A stretch of 64,000 bases of DNA from Paracentrotus lividus (lineage: Eukaryota > Echinodermata > Echinoidea > Camarodonta > Echinidae). Below are positions 22,491-34,881 of this stretch, piece after piece (position 1 is the stretch's first letter; every line of letters starts with the position of its first letter). Under the pieces are notes generated by a model. That model had not been told where the DNA came from. It did not search any database and saw nothing but the letters and a program-made list of their open reading frames with translations. Location: NCBI GenBank assembly GCA_940671915.1, contig CALNVZ010000174.1, positions 21,651,470 through 21,715,469 of the forward strand, read 5' to 3'. The position numbers and the translations under genes were made by a program.

Positions 22491-22907
22491 ATTTCTGTGA
22501 TTTACCCCCCGGAGAATAGTGGAAGTGTATTATAATGAATGGTCCTAGTCCAGAAATGTTAACTTGTAGATGAAGAGCCGAAATAAGTGTTACAGATTCT
22601 TATTCATTATTTATTTGATCAAAACATCGTGGATTTTTGAGGGGGAATACTTATGCCTTCAGTTTTATATATAGGCCTAGAGGCACCTGTCCCATGTGCA
22701 CCCTGTATTGGTGCCCCTGATTATCATCAATTAGATTCCCCCCCCCCCACCACAACCGACACCCATGTTTGAGAGGACACACTACAGTACTAGTACTTAG
22801 TTTACCCCTGTTTGTTAGACTTAGATCTAGGCCTACAAAATAAAACAACAAAATAAATGTTTCTAGTTCATTTTGTAACAAACATTTTTTTCCTATTAAT
22901 TTTGTTT

Positions 22908-22933
22908 AAAAAAAAAAAAAAAAAAAAAAAAAA
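22908..22933. repeat. Poly(A) run (26)
   Basis: Uninterrupted A-run, probably a retroposon tail or simple repeat. Confidence 0.9.
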
Positions 22934-23235
22934 GGGATATGATAGACCTAGTTTTGTACAGAATAAACAGGGGTAATACTTGGCGCCTCATACCTTTCAC
23001 GCGGTCGTCCAAGATCCATCCTGGCTGGCAGGTAACTGAATAATTATAATGCAATAATACCCTAAATTATGCTTATTTTTTAAAATTAGGTTATAGCTGG
23101 TTTCATTAATTATTACTGAATGCCTTGAGAAGTTTCCTCAACAACCAAGACAACTGGAGATGTATTATTTTGTTTGTTTTCTAGCCCCCATTAGTACAGT
23201 CCCACACATGCCAACCAGTGTGGTGTAACTATACA

Positions 23236-23842
23236 CAGCCCCGTTGCCGAAGGCGACGGGGCTGTACTTCCACTGCCGTTCCACCACCTCCATTTACAGC
23301 GAAATAATCAGCGATGATGAGCGATCAGGTGATTTTACTGGTTAATATGATGATACTAATGTTCAAATGTAATTCAACGGCATGTATGATATTTCAACAT
23401 ACGGCCGTTGAAAAACTGAAGTAGAATCTAAGTTAGAGATTTATAAGAGCTTCTTTTCTTGACTTACCAAAATGAATTTTCCGTTGGCCTTCTTCTTTAT
23501 AATAGTGTTGGTGCCATCGCTGCCATTTTCTATGACGTCATTTTACTGTGCGAAGACGTATTTAACTCTGTGGTGAAGACAACGCACGCACGGAGAAATA
23601 TACGTTGATGGACTCAATTTTCCTGTATTTTTCTTCATTATTAGTTGATTACTTCATGTGAAACATCGGCAGATGTCACCAATTCGAGGAAAAACTTCAA
23701 AGATTTGATTCAATGTGAGTATGAATTCAAAGAAGATATTTTTGACCACGAAATTTGTGGTCATGTATAGATATTTTCAAAACTTCACCAAATATGCATG
23801 TCTACTGGTTCGTCAGTTCCCGTCGCTTCGCGACGGGGGCTG
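23236..23842. mobile_element. Hairpin-bounded element, copy 2
   Basis: Left hairpin 23236-23264: stem CAGCCCCGTTGCC, loop GAA, 13 bp with one G:T pair. Right hairpin 23814-23842: stem CAGTTCCCGTCGC, loop TTC, two G:T pairs. The two hairpins are in mirror orientation, as terminal inverted repeats would be. The 550-bp interior contains no ORF of interest. Confidence 0.6.
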
Positions 23843-23906
23843 GTCGGTTTGAGTGTGGTGTACTGTAACTTAGATTCTAAATCTAAAGTGCCCAAAATTC
23901 GACCAC

Positions 23907-24413
23907 TTAAAGGGGAAGTTCACCCTGGAACTTTATTGGTTTTGAAAAATGTAGAAAAATAAGAAAAATAAGATTGAAGGTTTGAAGAAAATTGACCAAA
24001 AAATAACGAAGTTATGAATATTTTAAGTTTTGATTATGTGACGTCATGTGCGAGCTGCTTTCCAATATGTTGTGTATGGAAATTCCATAAAGTGTCATTT
24101 TTTCAGAAGAATATTAATTATTTCACCTGTGCGGTTGATATATCATCAAAACTATGTTCATATAGATCTACATGCCTCTATGAAATTGACCCATTCCATT
24201 ATCAAGAACCATGAAAAAATACAAATTTATGGAATTTCCATACACAACATTATGGGAGAGCTGCTCGCATGTGACGTCACAGAATCAAAACTTTAAATAT
24301 TCATAACTTTCTATATTTGTTGCTCGATTTTCTTCAAACTTTCACTCATATTTTTCTTTCATTTTTCTGCAATTTTCAAACCCACTAAAATTCCAGGGTG
24401 AACTTCCCCTTTA
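23907..24413. mobile_element. Long-TIR MITE family M1, intact copy
   Basis: Ends TTAAAGGGGAAGTTCACC and its complement GGTGAACTTCCCCTTTA with arms of about 180 bp (TTATGAATATT, GTGACGTCA, GAGCTGCT in both arms). A central ~100 bp segment contains TTTCACCTGTGCGGT. It gives the uninterrupted structure of the copy at 11.5-12.8 kb. Confidence 0.85.
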
Positions 24414-25059
24414 TTAAGCTTTTTGCAGCTCTAGATCTAGTTTGAAAATGAAAAACATATCATCTTTCATTTTCAACAGATATTAGAAGCATATATTATA
24501 AATTAAATAATTGTTATAATTTTTTTTAAATAAAAAACTAAAAGTTATTTTAGTCTAGGTTGATAGTAAAATCGGAAGTTTTATAACACCTAACGTTACA
24601 GTCTACTCGTAGAAAAATCTACAAGTTTGTTTTTACACACTTAACTGTTACACTTATTGCATGGTCAATTATTATTGACATTGCTAGTAGCTATACACGG
24701 CGGACGCTCACCCCTGAAAAGCAAGATTTTTCTGCCTTGTTTTTTAAATCATCAGACGTGTGTACTATTCAAAATGTGTCCTATATAAAAAGTTGAGATA
24801 TAGCTCTATATTATATGCCTATATCTTACTTTTTTTTATTTAAAAAAAATGTAAAACAAAATGGGAAAAAGCTCACCGCTTTGCGTAGGTGTGTTCTCAG
24901 TGTGGGATCTTGCAGGAAAGAGAATTTTTCTCTCGAGAGCGTTAGTCTCGTATATAGGCATCTTAATTTTATCACTCAAACATTTTTTTCCCGCCACCGA
25001 TGGGACTTCCTACACGATTGGGTGAAAAAAAACTTTGCAGAACTTTGGGATGGATCTCA
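24414..25059. other. Non-coding AT-rich stretch
   Basis: No gene, repeat family or RNA recognised. A frame of about 100 codons near 24815-25126 runs into the low-complexity block and is not considered coding. Confidence 0.4.
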
Positions 25060-25925
25060 GGCACGTATCCAGGGTGGCCGGCCGGCACTACCCCCCACCC
25101 CCTTACAAAAAAAAATAAATAAATAAAGTGGCGATCGACCCGATTTATGCTCTATGATGGCAAAATAAATAAATAATAATAACACCTACTCCCTCCCAAT
25201 CCCCCCCCCCGATAAAAAAAAAGGAAAGAAAAAAAAAAAAAAAAAAAGGAAAAAATGGGCAACCTGCCAGATTTACCAATTGAACTATGGCCAAAACTTG
25301 ATGACCTTTACGATGGAAAAAGGCCCCCCCCCCAAAAAAAAAAAAAAAAAAAGAAAAGAGAGAAGAAAAAAAAGGGTGGAAAATGGAGACCAGCTCTATT
25401 TATGATTTATGATGGGAAAAAAAAAAATGAACATCTACCTCCCAAACCACCCCCTCCAAAAAAAAAAAATGAAAAAAAAAATGAAAAAGAGAGAGAAAAA
25501 AAAAAGGGCAAAAATGGCGACCAGCCAAATTTACCAATGAACCTAACCCCTTTGGCCAATACTTGATGACCTTTATGATGGGCAAAAGGCCGAATTTTTT
25601 TTTTTTTTTGCCCATCATAAATCATTCGTCTTCCCCCCCCCCCCAAAAGAAGAAAAAAAAAAGTGAGAAAGAGAAAGTAAAGTTGAAAACGGACCAGCTT
25701 GATATTTTTTATTGATGGGAAAAAAAAAACAAAACATCTACCCCCCCCCCCCCTCGAAAAGAAAAAAAAAGAGAGAAAAAAAAAGAGAAAAAAAAAAGAA
25801 GAAAAAAAAAAAAGGAAAGAAAAAAAGGGGGGAATATGTGACAGGGGAAAAAATGGGGTGTACCAGAAATGTAGAATTCAAATTTGCACCCCCCCCCCTC
25901 TTGTGAAATACTCGATCCGCCACTG
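25060..25925. repeat. Low-complexity A/C-run repeat array
   Basis: Three or more diverged copies of a unit containing 'accagc', 'tttaccaat', 'cttgatgacctttaygatgg' separated by C-runs and A-runs. Bordered by CAGGCACGTATCCAGG on the left and GATCCGCCACTG on the right, which look like degraded inverted ends of a 'CAGTGGCGGATC' family. Lys- and Pro-rich frames here are artefacts. Confidence 0.65.
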
Positions 25926-26456
25926 TACTTTCGTAAAGATCAGTATTGGTTGGGACTACCTGAATAAACCATTCCGAAAAAATCTTCTTTGGGCCTGGAA
26001 GAAAGCTAGTCCCGTTATGAGGTCAATTGAGTTCTGCGGGTCAATCTTGTTTCTTGTAAACAAAGATTGTCAATTACACGATAGTCAATCACAATATATT
26101 ATCGTAGTATTATAATGCTTTACTGAATGGGTTTTGTCCTCTTTGTTATTCAAGCTCTATAGGGTGCAAGCCCTCAACGTCGTTCAACATACAGTAGCTG
26201 GAGCACACTCGAGTCTGTTCTCATTCACTGAATTGGCTGATAGGAGGAGAGAAACCGACTGATATGTCTACATTTGAATAATCTATATCATCTCTAATCC
26301 AGTCCAAAATACACAGGTAAAGTGATTGTGAAATAAATTGGAACTTTTACTGTAATGAAGTTAAAATATCAAAAAAGGGAATCGGTGGCCGATGGGGAAT
26401 GCGTCGATCTGTTCTATGGTAGGTTTGCACGCATATGTGGTTTTTAAATTACTGCG

Positions 26457-27011
26457 GCAGCCCGTACACGAAGTGTACGGGCTGCGAGTTATTAGCATCA
26501 AAACATGAGGTGCCTTCCCTTTTCCAGACAAGAATGTCAAAATTATGGAATAAAAGATGGACAAACCTATTTTAATTATTAGCTTATGTACTTACAATAC
26601 TAGCCGGATGTCTATCTCATTTTTTATGATGATCATAAAGCAAAAAAATGGCATCAGAATTGCTGTTACAGTGTAGTTAAATGAGTCACATTCGCGGTGA
26701 TTAGTTTGCAACACGCATGCGCGACATCGGCAGCAGCTACATACTCTACACGCTAGTATTTTGACAGAGATCGGAGGAGACTCTGAAATGGACTGGAAAA
26801 TACAAGATTTCTTCAAGTGCTTATGTACTATTTTTTTAGGAATATCTGATTTGCATCTAGACTTCTAGTCTGTTAAGGTACGTGACATTACATGAATTAT
26901 ATTTTTTGCTATATTTTACCGATTCTTAGTGGTATTTTTAACCATTCCAAATCGCACTTTTAAAATTCTGAAGGGTTTTTTTCAGGACGCTGCCACTTCG
27001 TGGCAGCGTCC
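26457..27011. mobile_element. Hairpin-bounded element, copy 3 (different stems)
   Basis: Left hairpin 26457-26485: perfect 13-bp stem GCAGCCCGTACAC with GAA loop. Right hairpin 26985-27011: perfect 12-bp stem GGACGCTGCCAC with TTC loop. Same architecture and mirror orientation as copies 1 and 2, but unrelated stem sequences. Interior 500 bp, no ORF recognised. Confidence 0.6.
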
Positions 27012-27029
27012 CGGGGCTAGTTTTTACAG

Positions 27030-27495
27030 AGCTAGAGAACAATGCATTTTGATTGTGGGGCGCTCTGATTAGCTATCGCGCGGAGCTCCGCCTCCTGGTT
27101 GCGATGACTGAAGTGTGTTGACCGTAACTGAACAACGCGATTCAGCTGTTCCCGATAAAGACCGCTTTTGTTGTGCGCACTGTCAATCATAACCAAAGTG
27201 GACCCATTTCGCAAGAAAAACTGCAAGACTCTGCTTCACAAAACGTTTTCCGTAAAACAAATCTTTCAATATTTTTTAGAATAAAGAAGAGAAATATAAA
27301 AAGGAACTTCAACGAATCCACTGTCGGACTTCGCCCAACATTTGAAAACGTATAAAGAAATGAGGACTTACCAAAAAAATAAATGACGAATCTGAATTTT
27401 ATCGTGACTATTGTTCATTGGAAGGCACAATGGTAGTGTTTTTCATATGCTGACATGATCATTCGAGCGTCGTGCATAAATTAATTTAATTATGG
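27030..27495. repeat. Dispersed repeat R, copy B
   Basis: Matches the two ends of 9751-10765 with the middle missing, including AAGAAAAACTGCAAGAC, GAATCCACTGTCGGA and GAAGGCACAATGGTAGTG in the same order and orientation. Begins directly after the right hairpin of the third hairpin-bounded element. Confidence 0.65.
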
Positions 27496-27925
27496 AGTAA
27501 AAATTTCTATGTGACCTACCTTCTTACCAAGATAAGACATAGCTCATTTTTTATTTTGACTTCAGTGACGATGTGTGCGTGTGATATGAGTTGATTGGAG
27601 TGTGTTTGAGTGTGTTTTGGGGTTATATTTTCCATATTTGTCTGAATCTGGTCGAATCTCGGCAAGGGTCGAATTTTGGGCACTTTACTCTACTGTAATC
27701 GTGGAAATATTCGCTGTACATTAATTTTTGCGGATTTCGCGCAAAGATCTTTCGGCGCGAATTTAAAAACACGCGAATATATGAGCATGTTTTGAATGTA
27801 TGCTTTGAATTGGATCAATTGCATTTGTAAGTAAATGCAGCGTGAATTTAAGAACCTGCAAATATGTTTTGATAGGTACCCCCACAAACGCAAGATGGCG
27901 CTCTCGCGCACACATGCAAATAGGT

Positions 27926-29982
27926 GGGCAGTTCCAAGGTAACGGAGTGACATTCAGAAGCAACATTTCAGCATTCAAACACATTTATCATCCATACTTT
28001 AATCTTTATTTACAAAGAAATGGTTCATGACAATAGCTGATGGTACCCTCTTTTCAAAATGATAAAATTTGTTATAGTGATCTGCATAATTAATGAGATA
28101 TGAATATTCATAATCATGGTTACGGAGTGACGCAAAATGGACATGCATATTTGAGCAAAAAACATTTTGAACTTTAAATGTCTATCATAATTTTGAGTAA
28201 TTGATTGGATTCTATGTTATACTAGGTATAATATGCTGCCTTGCATGAGAAAATTGGTTGAATATTTTGTTAATTATGACTTAAAACTTGAACCCATGTC
28301 CGGTTACGGAGTGACGGTTACGGAGTGACCTCTGAATCATCCACACAATGGCAATGTAAATGGACTATGTCTCCCTTGCTAAATAAAAAAAAACACCCTT
28401 GATTGTTTCAATTTTAATTCTGCTTGCTCTGTATGATAGCTCTAGATGGGGGATTCAAAACTTCTACACAGAATTTTGAAACTCATTAAGTATGCTAATT
28501 TATGTGCATTTTTCAAAATTCACAATAATGGATTTTCTTTATTTGTCGACCGATTTTGAATTTTTTTTTTCTTTTTTGTTCCATCTAGTAGAGCTACATG
28601 AGGTTTACCAAACTTCTACACAGAATTTTGAAATTTTGATTTGAAAATTGTCTATATTATATTATGCTAATTTATGCAAAATTCTTAAAAAATAACAATA
28701 AATGCTTCTCCTTTATTTGTCGATCATTTTCAATTTCATTTGCTTTATATGATAACACTAGGTGGGAGATGCAAAAATTTTAAACAGAATTTTGAAACTC
28801 ATTAAGTATGCTAATTTATGCAAATTTTTCAAAATTCACAAACAATGAAAAAAAAAAATATTTTGACAGATTTTTTTTTCCTAATCTGGTAAAGCTCCAT
28901 GATGTTCACTAAACTTCTACACAGAATTTTGAAATTTTGACTAGAAAATAATCTATGCTAATTTATGCTAATTTGTTTTTTAAAATGCTTCTTCTCCTTC
29001 ATTTGTTGATTAATTTCAATTCTGTCACGCTTTATATGATAGCACAAGGTAGGGTAATTTTCAAACCCATTGTTTTACTTTTATTTATATGTACAGGTCA
29101 GTGTCTTCTTTAAACTACTATTTAAACTTACTTAAATGGTATAAATGTAACCAAATGATTGAGTTCACAGCCTCTTCCAAAATAATCTGCTGCAAAGTTC
29201 TCAAAGGAGCTCATATGAGACCTCACACAAATGCTTGAGATGTGCAATTAATTGCTGACAAAGGGCTCATTTGCATATTTATGATCCCATATCCTCAAAG
29301 CATGACACCCCGATGTCTTTCTTGGGCACTTCACTAAAAGAATTCTGAATTTTAAAAGTTCTAGTGTAGAGTGAGCTTTGATCAAATTGTACATGTACAT
29401 TGTACATGCAATGCAATGGGATGTCACTCCGTAACCATAATGGTTACGGAGTGACACATTTTATGAGGCCATATTTCTCAAACAAAATCCATTCAAATAT
29501 AAAAAGTTTATGTAATTGATAGGTATGGGTGTTCCAGATTTGCAAATAAATTTTTGTTGCATTAAACCCAATTATTCTAAAAATATTTTAAAAATTTGTG
29601 TTTTTGTGGTTACGGAGTGACATTTTGAGGTAACTTCATGTTTTTGCTCACTGATGGGGAACAAAGATCGCGAAGCAAAATATTATGTGAAAACTTTATT
29701 TTTTATATATCCTGCTTTCATAATAAAATATGATCAAAGTATATTTTCATTTTCTAGGTACATTTCTCTTACATGAAATTTAAATTAAAAAGATATAAAT
29801 TTGACAATTTTAGTAATATTGAATATTAATTCCATTTTTAAACCCAAAAATGCCCTAAAAAGGCTAAATCATCCACAGATATTGAAAATTTGGACTTTTA
29901 GCTGTCATATGATACCAAATTTGTCATGGAACCATGAATTTGAAATTTGGGGGGTCATGTCCTGTTTTGCTTGGAACTGCCC
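27926..29982. mobile_element. DNA element with 13-bp TIRs, AGGT target duplication and iterated motif
   Basis: Perfect ends GGGCAGTTCCAAG (27926-27938) and complement CTTGGAACTGCCC (29970-29982), flanked by AGGT on both sides (27922-27925, 29983-29986). Seven copies of GGTTACGGAGTGAC or its near variant lie inside: 27938, 28118, 28302, 28316, 29423 (inverted), 29442 and 29608. No transposase frame, so non-autonomous. 4-bp duplications occur in several superfamilies (Sola1/2, Ginger and others) and I do not assign one. Confidence 0.85.
28430..29040. repeat. ~305-bp tandem dimer inside the motif element
   Basis: Two successive units (about 28430-28735 and 28736-29040), each with two sub-blocks built on ACACAGAATTTTGAAA and TATGCTAATTTATG. 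The sub-block spacing is about 150 bp, so the structure is a dimer of dimers. Confidence 0.65.
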
Positions 29983-29986
29983 AGGT

Positions 29987-31100
29987 ACACAAAAATCGGT
30001 ATCTCGAGAACAAAAAACACTTCCGATATCGCCTGGGAAAAGCGAATGCAGCGCCTTGGTTTTCGTGAGTTTTTTTTAATTTTGTAATTGCCCCAGAATT
30101 ATTGATTATCTATAAAACATGTCTACGAGTGTAACGAACGGAAAAAGTCATTATCAACCTCCTAAACCCAGAAATTTTCCCCTGAAAATGTAACGAAGTG
30201 CTAGGACTCATTTTGAGGCATTGTTATCGAAAATTACTTTTGTTTTTTCCCCTAAATTTTGAGTGGCAACAAATGTCTTTAAATCCTAGTCTTTAGCATT
30301 TTATGGCTGTTTAGTTATGTGTCTATCCATACGTCCTTGATATATCGTCCCCCAATAAACAAACAATTAGAATTTAGAGGCATAGAAATGGCTTGTCAAA
30401 GTAACAGTCAAACGATCCTCCTTTGATTTTTCCGTGACTTTTTCTCGTTTTCCGCGCGTGTCGGCATGTCCCGTGCCTGCTGTACAGAAGCCCTATCGTA
30501 AGGGCTCACCATGGTGCGTGCACGCATGACGCACACATGATGATCGTTTGGACTATCGATAGCTCATGCAGAGACAGCTTTCTCATTGAAATTTTCAACA
30601 CGGTAAGTGAGCTGTTTTAGCTGGTTTTTTGCGCTTTCTGAGATTTTAAAGTGAGTTTTAAGTCATGTACATGCTAAATGAAACATTGAACTTTTTTTTA
30701 ATGTATGATTTGTGACTGTCAGAGCATTTTTGCTTTTTATCTGGGAGTACCTAGTTTTGATGCCTCAGAGCGCGAAAATAATAGCGAATACATTATATGG
30801 TAATCCTAAGAGGGATCCTAGCTAACTCGGCCCACTGACTAACTCGGCCTCGTCGGAAATTCTGGGCCGAGTTAGCCAGGAGGTATTGAATCGATCGTAA
30901 ATACTTATTTGTGTTGAGCTTGGGTATTTTTCACAGCTTTTATTATCAATTTGTTATGGAATGATGTGACTGATATATTTACTAGCATGAATAGCAAGCT
31001 GCTAGCGAACATATTTTGAATTAAAACCGCACAAAAAGTGAAATTTTAGGTCTGTAAATACGCCTGCAATTATGCCTGTGTTTTTACCGTCTCGTCCCAT
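29987..31100. other. Non-coding stretch
   Basis: No gene recognised. A palindrome pair GCTAACTCGGCCCA (30821-30834) and TGGGCCGAGTTAGC (30863-30876) is present. A possible non-coding exon end, ACACG|GTAAGTGAG at 30602/30603, lies after a CpG-richer 120 bp and could be a 5' UTR exon of the receptor at 34882, but this is weak. Confidence 0.3.
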
Positions 31101-31139
31101 TTTGTTTGAGATCACCGCCGCTGTGCGGGCTGGCATCGG

Positions 31140-33330
31140 TGAACAGCACTTATCGCGATATCTCAAGAACCACTTGAAATATCAACTTCAAACTTACGGA
31201 TGGTACGCGGTATGTATCACCATACATGTAGGAAGACGATCTGATTAGATTTTGGAGTATGTAGGTCAAAGGTTAAGGGTCACAGAAGTCAAATTGTGAA
31301 ATTCCATGTGTTGAGTTCATTATCGCGATATCTCAGGAACCACTTGAGATATGAGCATGATATGATTGGGTTGGGGTTCACAAGGTCAAAGGTCAAGGTC
31401 AAAGTCAAAGGTGTCTTTGTATAGAGGAAAAAGACTAATGAATGTGTCATTTATGATCTGACAGTGGCGGAGGCATACATTGCGACCGCATGCGGATGAG
31501 GATTCTTCTAGTTCTTTCATACGTATGAAAATGTTATCCCTCATATTGACGTAAGATACAGCAATGATAATTTCAAACATCCCATGGATAAAGAATTACA
31601 GTTGCATGCAGAATTATTCAACCCCCTTGATATAATGAGTGCATGTATTCTTATAATAATTTGGTTTGTTTCTGTTTCTGTTCGTGGAAGGAAACATCAA
31701 AGAAATTAAAGGCAAGACAAAAGCCTTTGATTTATTATTGACATTAGGAATCATGTTCCTTCCTGCATGGACATATATGGTTGATCAAGCAAATTGATGT
31801 CATTTTCATACCTTTCTATGATCACTGTAGCATAAGTTTTATTGCTTCAATGATTCTAGCTCAGTCATTCAGGTTTTTAATTGAGGACATAATATGCTTT
31901 AATTTGATATGCGTTTCATAGTATTTCAATAGGCATTATTCATTTCAAAAACATTTTTTGACGAATAGGCTTTAACTGAAAATTTCCCCCATTGAACTTA
32001 TACAGGCCAGGGGTTGTACAAAAGAATCAATATTTCACTTTCAATTCCTATACAAATGAACAAAATCGACTGAAATATCAAGAATTTTGAATGGAATTGA
32101 AGGATATCATTTCGTCTCTCAACTATACAATGTAGATAAATCCTTGATTGCGCACGATCAAAATGTATGCCTCTGCCATTGCCAAATCAGAAATAATTGG
32201 TACATTCATCTATTCATTTCCCTTTATACAAGACATCTTTGACCTTGAACTTTGACCTTCTGACCCCATACCTAATCAGATCATTGTCCCTCCTATACAT
32301 GAGCCAAGTTTGAAGTACATCACGTCACAAGTTGGCCTACTGCATTTCTGACAAGATATTTATATATCATATGGAACTTTAAAAGCACAAACTAATGTCT
32401 ACCATCCACTGAATAGAGTTATAATTATAGACGAATTTGGTTTAGGTAATGTTTTGTCATGGTGGCAGCCATTGCTGGGGGGGGGGGGTGGGCTTCCAAT
32501 GTACTACGCATGCTCCTTGTGTGCGCATGTAGGTGTAACAAAGGAAAATGTACAAACGCGCAGACGTACGCACATGGCGCATGCGTAGTACACTGGGTAA
32601 CCCCCAGCTAAATGGCGAGCACATAGAGGGCTCACTTCTATGAAATGCTGCCCGAATTCGTCTATAATCAACCTATTTTTGCCTATTTATTGTCTTTTAT
32701 AACATTTGACCTTTTACCTTGTGACCCCCAAATCTAATCGGATCATTTTGATTCTAGTATGCCCACCATGAGCTAAATTGTGAGAACAAGCTATTTTTGC
32801 CTATTTATTGAGCTACGTGACCTTTGACCTCGTGAACAAAAAAAAATCGAATCCGATCATTGTCACCAAATTATGCACACATGTACCAAGTATGAAGATG
32901 AACTTTTAAAGGGTTTTTGCGTTATCATGAGAACGAGCTATTTCCCCTTATTTATTGACCTCTGTGACCCCAAAATCTGATCAGATCATTGTCACCTCAT
33001 TATGCACACATGTACCGAGTATGAAGATGATCTGTTACATGGTTCTTGAGTTATCATGAAAACGAGCTATTAACCTCTGTGACCTTTGACCCTTGACCCT
33101 GAGACCCTCAAATCTACTCAGATTATTGTAACCCCAGTATGCACCCATGCACCAAGTATGAAGATGATCTGTTCAACAGTTCTTGAGTTATAATGAGAAC
33201 TAGCTATTTTTACTTATTTATTAACTTCTGGGACCTTTGACCTTTGACCCTAAGACCCCAAAATATAATCAGATTTTTGTCACCTCAGTATGCACACATA
33301 TACCAAGTATGAAGATAATCTGTCTATCGC
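31140..33330. repeat. Tandem/dispersed repeat rich in AGGTCA half sites
   Basis: Repeats of 115-150 bp with GATCAGATCATTGTCACC, TATGCACACATGTACC, AGTATGAAGATGATCTG and TGACCTTTGACC cores at about 32230, 32705, 32820, 32940, 33080 and 33230. An opposite-strand version lies at 31150-31400 (AGGTCAAAGGTCA at 31382-31394). The 31.4-32.2 kb and 32.4-32.7 kb parts are unrelated filler. Confidence 0.65.
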
Positions 33331-33335
33331 CGACA

Positions 33336-33690
33336 ATGCCCATTGAAAAAACAATAGAAAACAAAAAGTCGAAAAACAAAGAAATACATAAGAAATTAAA
33401 AAACAATGAAATACATAAGAAATGAAATTTAATACAGAATTTGTTTTGAAATCCATTTCATCAGAATCTCGCAAAGAGCTTATAAATAAAAAATTAGCAA
33501 CTTTGGAGCATTATTTAATGAATTAGAGCAATGTGTAAATTTATGCATAAATTAGCATAATTAATTAATACCGAAAAAATTTTCGGAACATTTGACGATG
33601 CATTTTTGGAGATTCCGTCCTAGCTGACGCGTGTGGCGATTTTCGTCGCCATCGCGCCGTCGACAGCCGAGATCTCGGGGGGGGGGGGGG
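33336..33690. repeat. Inverted partial copy of the piggyBac-like MITE interior
   Basis: In reverse complement it matches 3350-3600: ATACATAAGAAAT repeated, GAATTAGAGCA, ATTAGCATAATTAATTAAT. It ends GAGATCTCGG plus a G-run at an assembly gap, corresponding to the G-run near the end of the intact element. Confidence 0.65.
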
Positions 33691-33704
33691 NNNNNNNNNN
33701 NNNN
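33691..33704. other. Assembly gap (14 N)
   Basis: Undetermined bases directly after a G-run of about 14. Confidence 0.99.
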
Positions 33705-34872
33705 CAGTCATGAGATGACCAAAAAAACCCAGGCCTTTTAGGGTTTATAAGTTATCCTGAGAACGAAAGTGGGACAGACGGGCGGACGGACTACCCGAAA
33801 ACATAATGGCTCCGGTGAGACTTCGTTGTGGGGGCATAAAAATTAGAATGACCAAGTCATAGCAATTGAAGAAATACAAGTTGTGCTTCAGTGATCACAG
33901 AAAGGCAAGAAAATGATATTAACTTGCTTAATCAACCATCTCGGTTTATGCATGAATTAACACTATTTCTAAAGTCGATTAAATAAGAGGTTATTGTCTT
34001 GTCTTGAATTTGATATATAACTTGTTAATGTTTAAAGCAAATTTTTCATGCAATAAAGAACCAAAGTTAAATTTTTGAATGAGAATACACATACTCATAC
34101 AATGTACCATAGGGATTGAATAAATCTGCATGCAACTTTATCCCTTTAATTTGTATTCTTGGAGCAGAAAATGTGAATAATTGCTATTTCATATAGTAAA
34201 ATATAAAAGAAAAAGTGGATTAATGACATCATCAGCTTTCTCATCGAATATACGCATAGAACTGTTTTGGAACTGTTTTAAAAAAAGACTCTAGTACATA
34301 TAGTAGAAGTATTATTATTCACTAGTATATAACGAAAAAAAAATTAACATGAACCTTTGTTGGATCTTGATCAAGTACACTTTTTTCCTGAATGTGTAAT
34401 ATGCATTTATAAATGCATTATTTATGCACTCCATCATCAACACACATGTCAGCGATCACTATGGAAGCTAAAGAATGTACCGCCTGATGAATATATAGAC
34501 CCAATGATGATGCTTGGGAGCAAAGTATAAAATGTTAGAGGGAAATTTAGTTTCAAAGGCTATACCGCCATCATTGTTGGTGTGAAGTCCAATGCTCTCG
34601 ATCATATTTTGAGGTGTTTGCAGTCAGGCAGTGATCATTTCCAGGGTGATGAAATCAACTCAGCTGGTCAATACAAAGAAAAGGTGACATGGGTGGATAG
34701 CCTTTGAGGTGTGAACACCTGCTCTATAGGTCCAATGCATCATGAGAGGCAAGGACTTCCTGTTGCCATGGTAACTCAGGGATACATAGAGGATGATGCA
34801 GTTATCACTTCTGAGGTAGTCGAGTTTTTGAGGTTGGATAATTTGTTGCTCTCGTTCGACAAGGTACAATCC
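33705..34872. other. Upstream region of the class A receptor gene
   Basis: No coding sequence recognised. It ends at an in-frame TAG (34873-34875) just before the receptor start. The promoter or a 5' splice acceptor must lie here or further upstream but is not identifiable by eye. Confidence 0.4.
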
Positions 34873-34881
34873 TAGAGGTAC

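Noticed and set aside
25255-26115. Lys/Pro-rich open frames on both strands
   Set aside because: They arise from A-runs and C-runs in a low-complexity repeat array.
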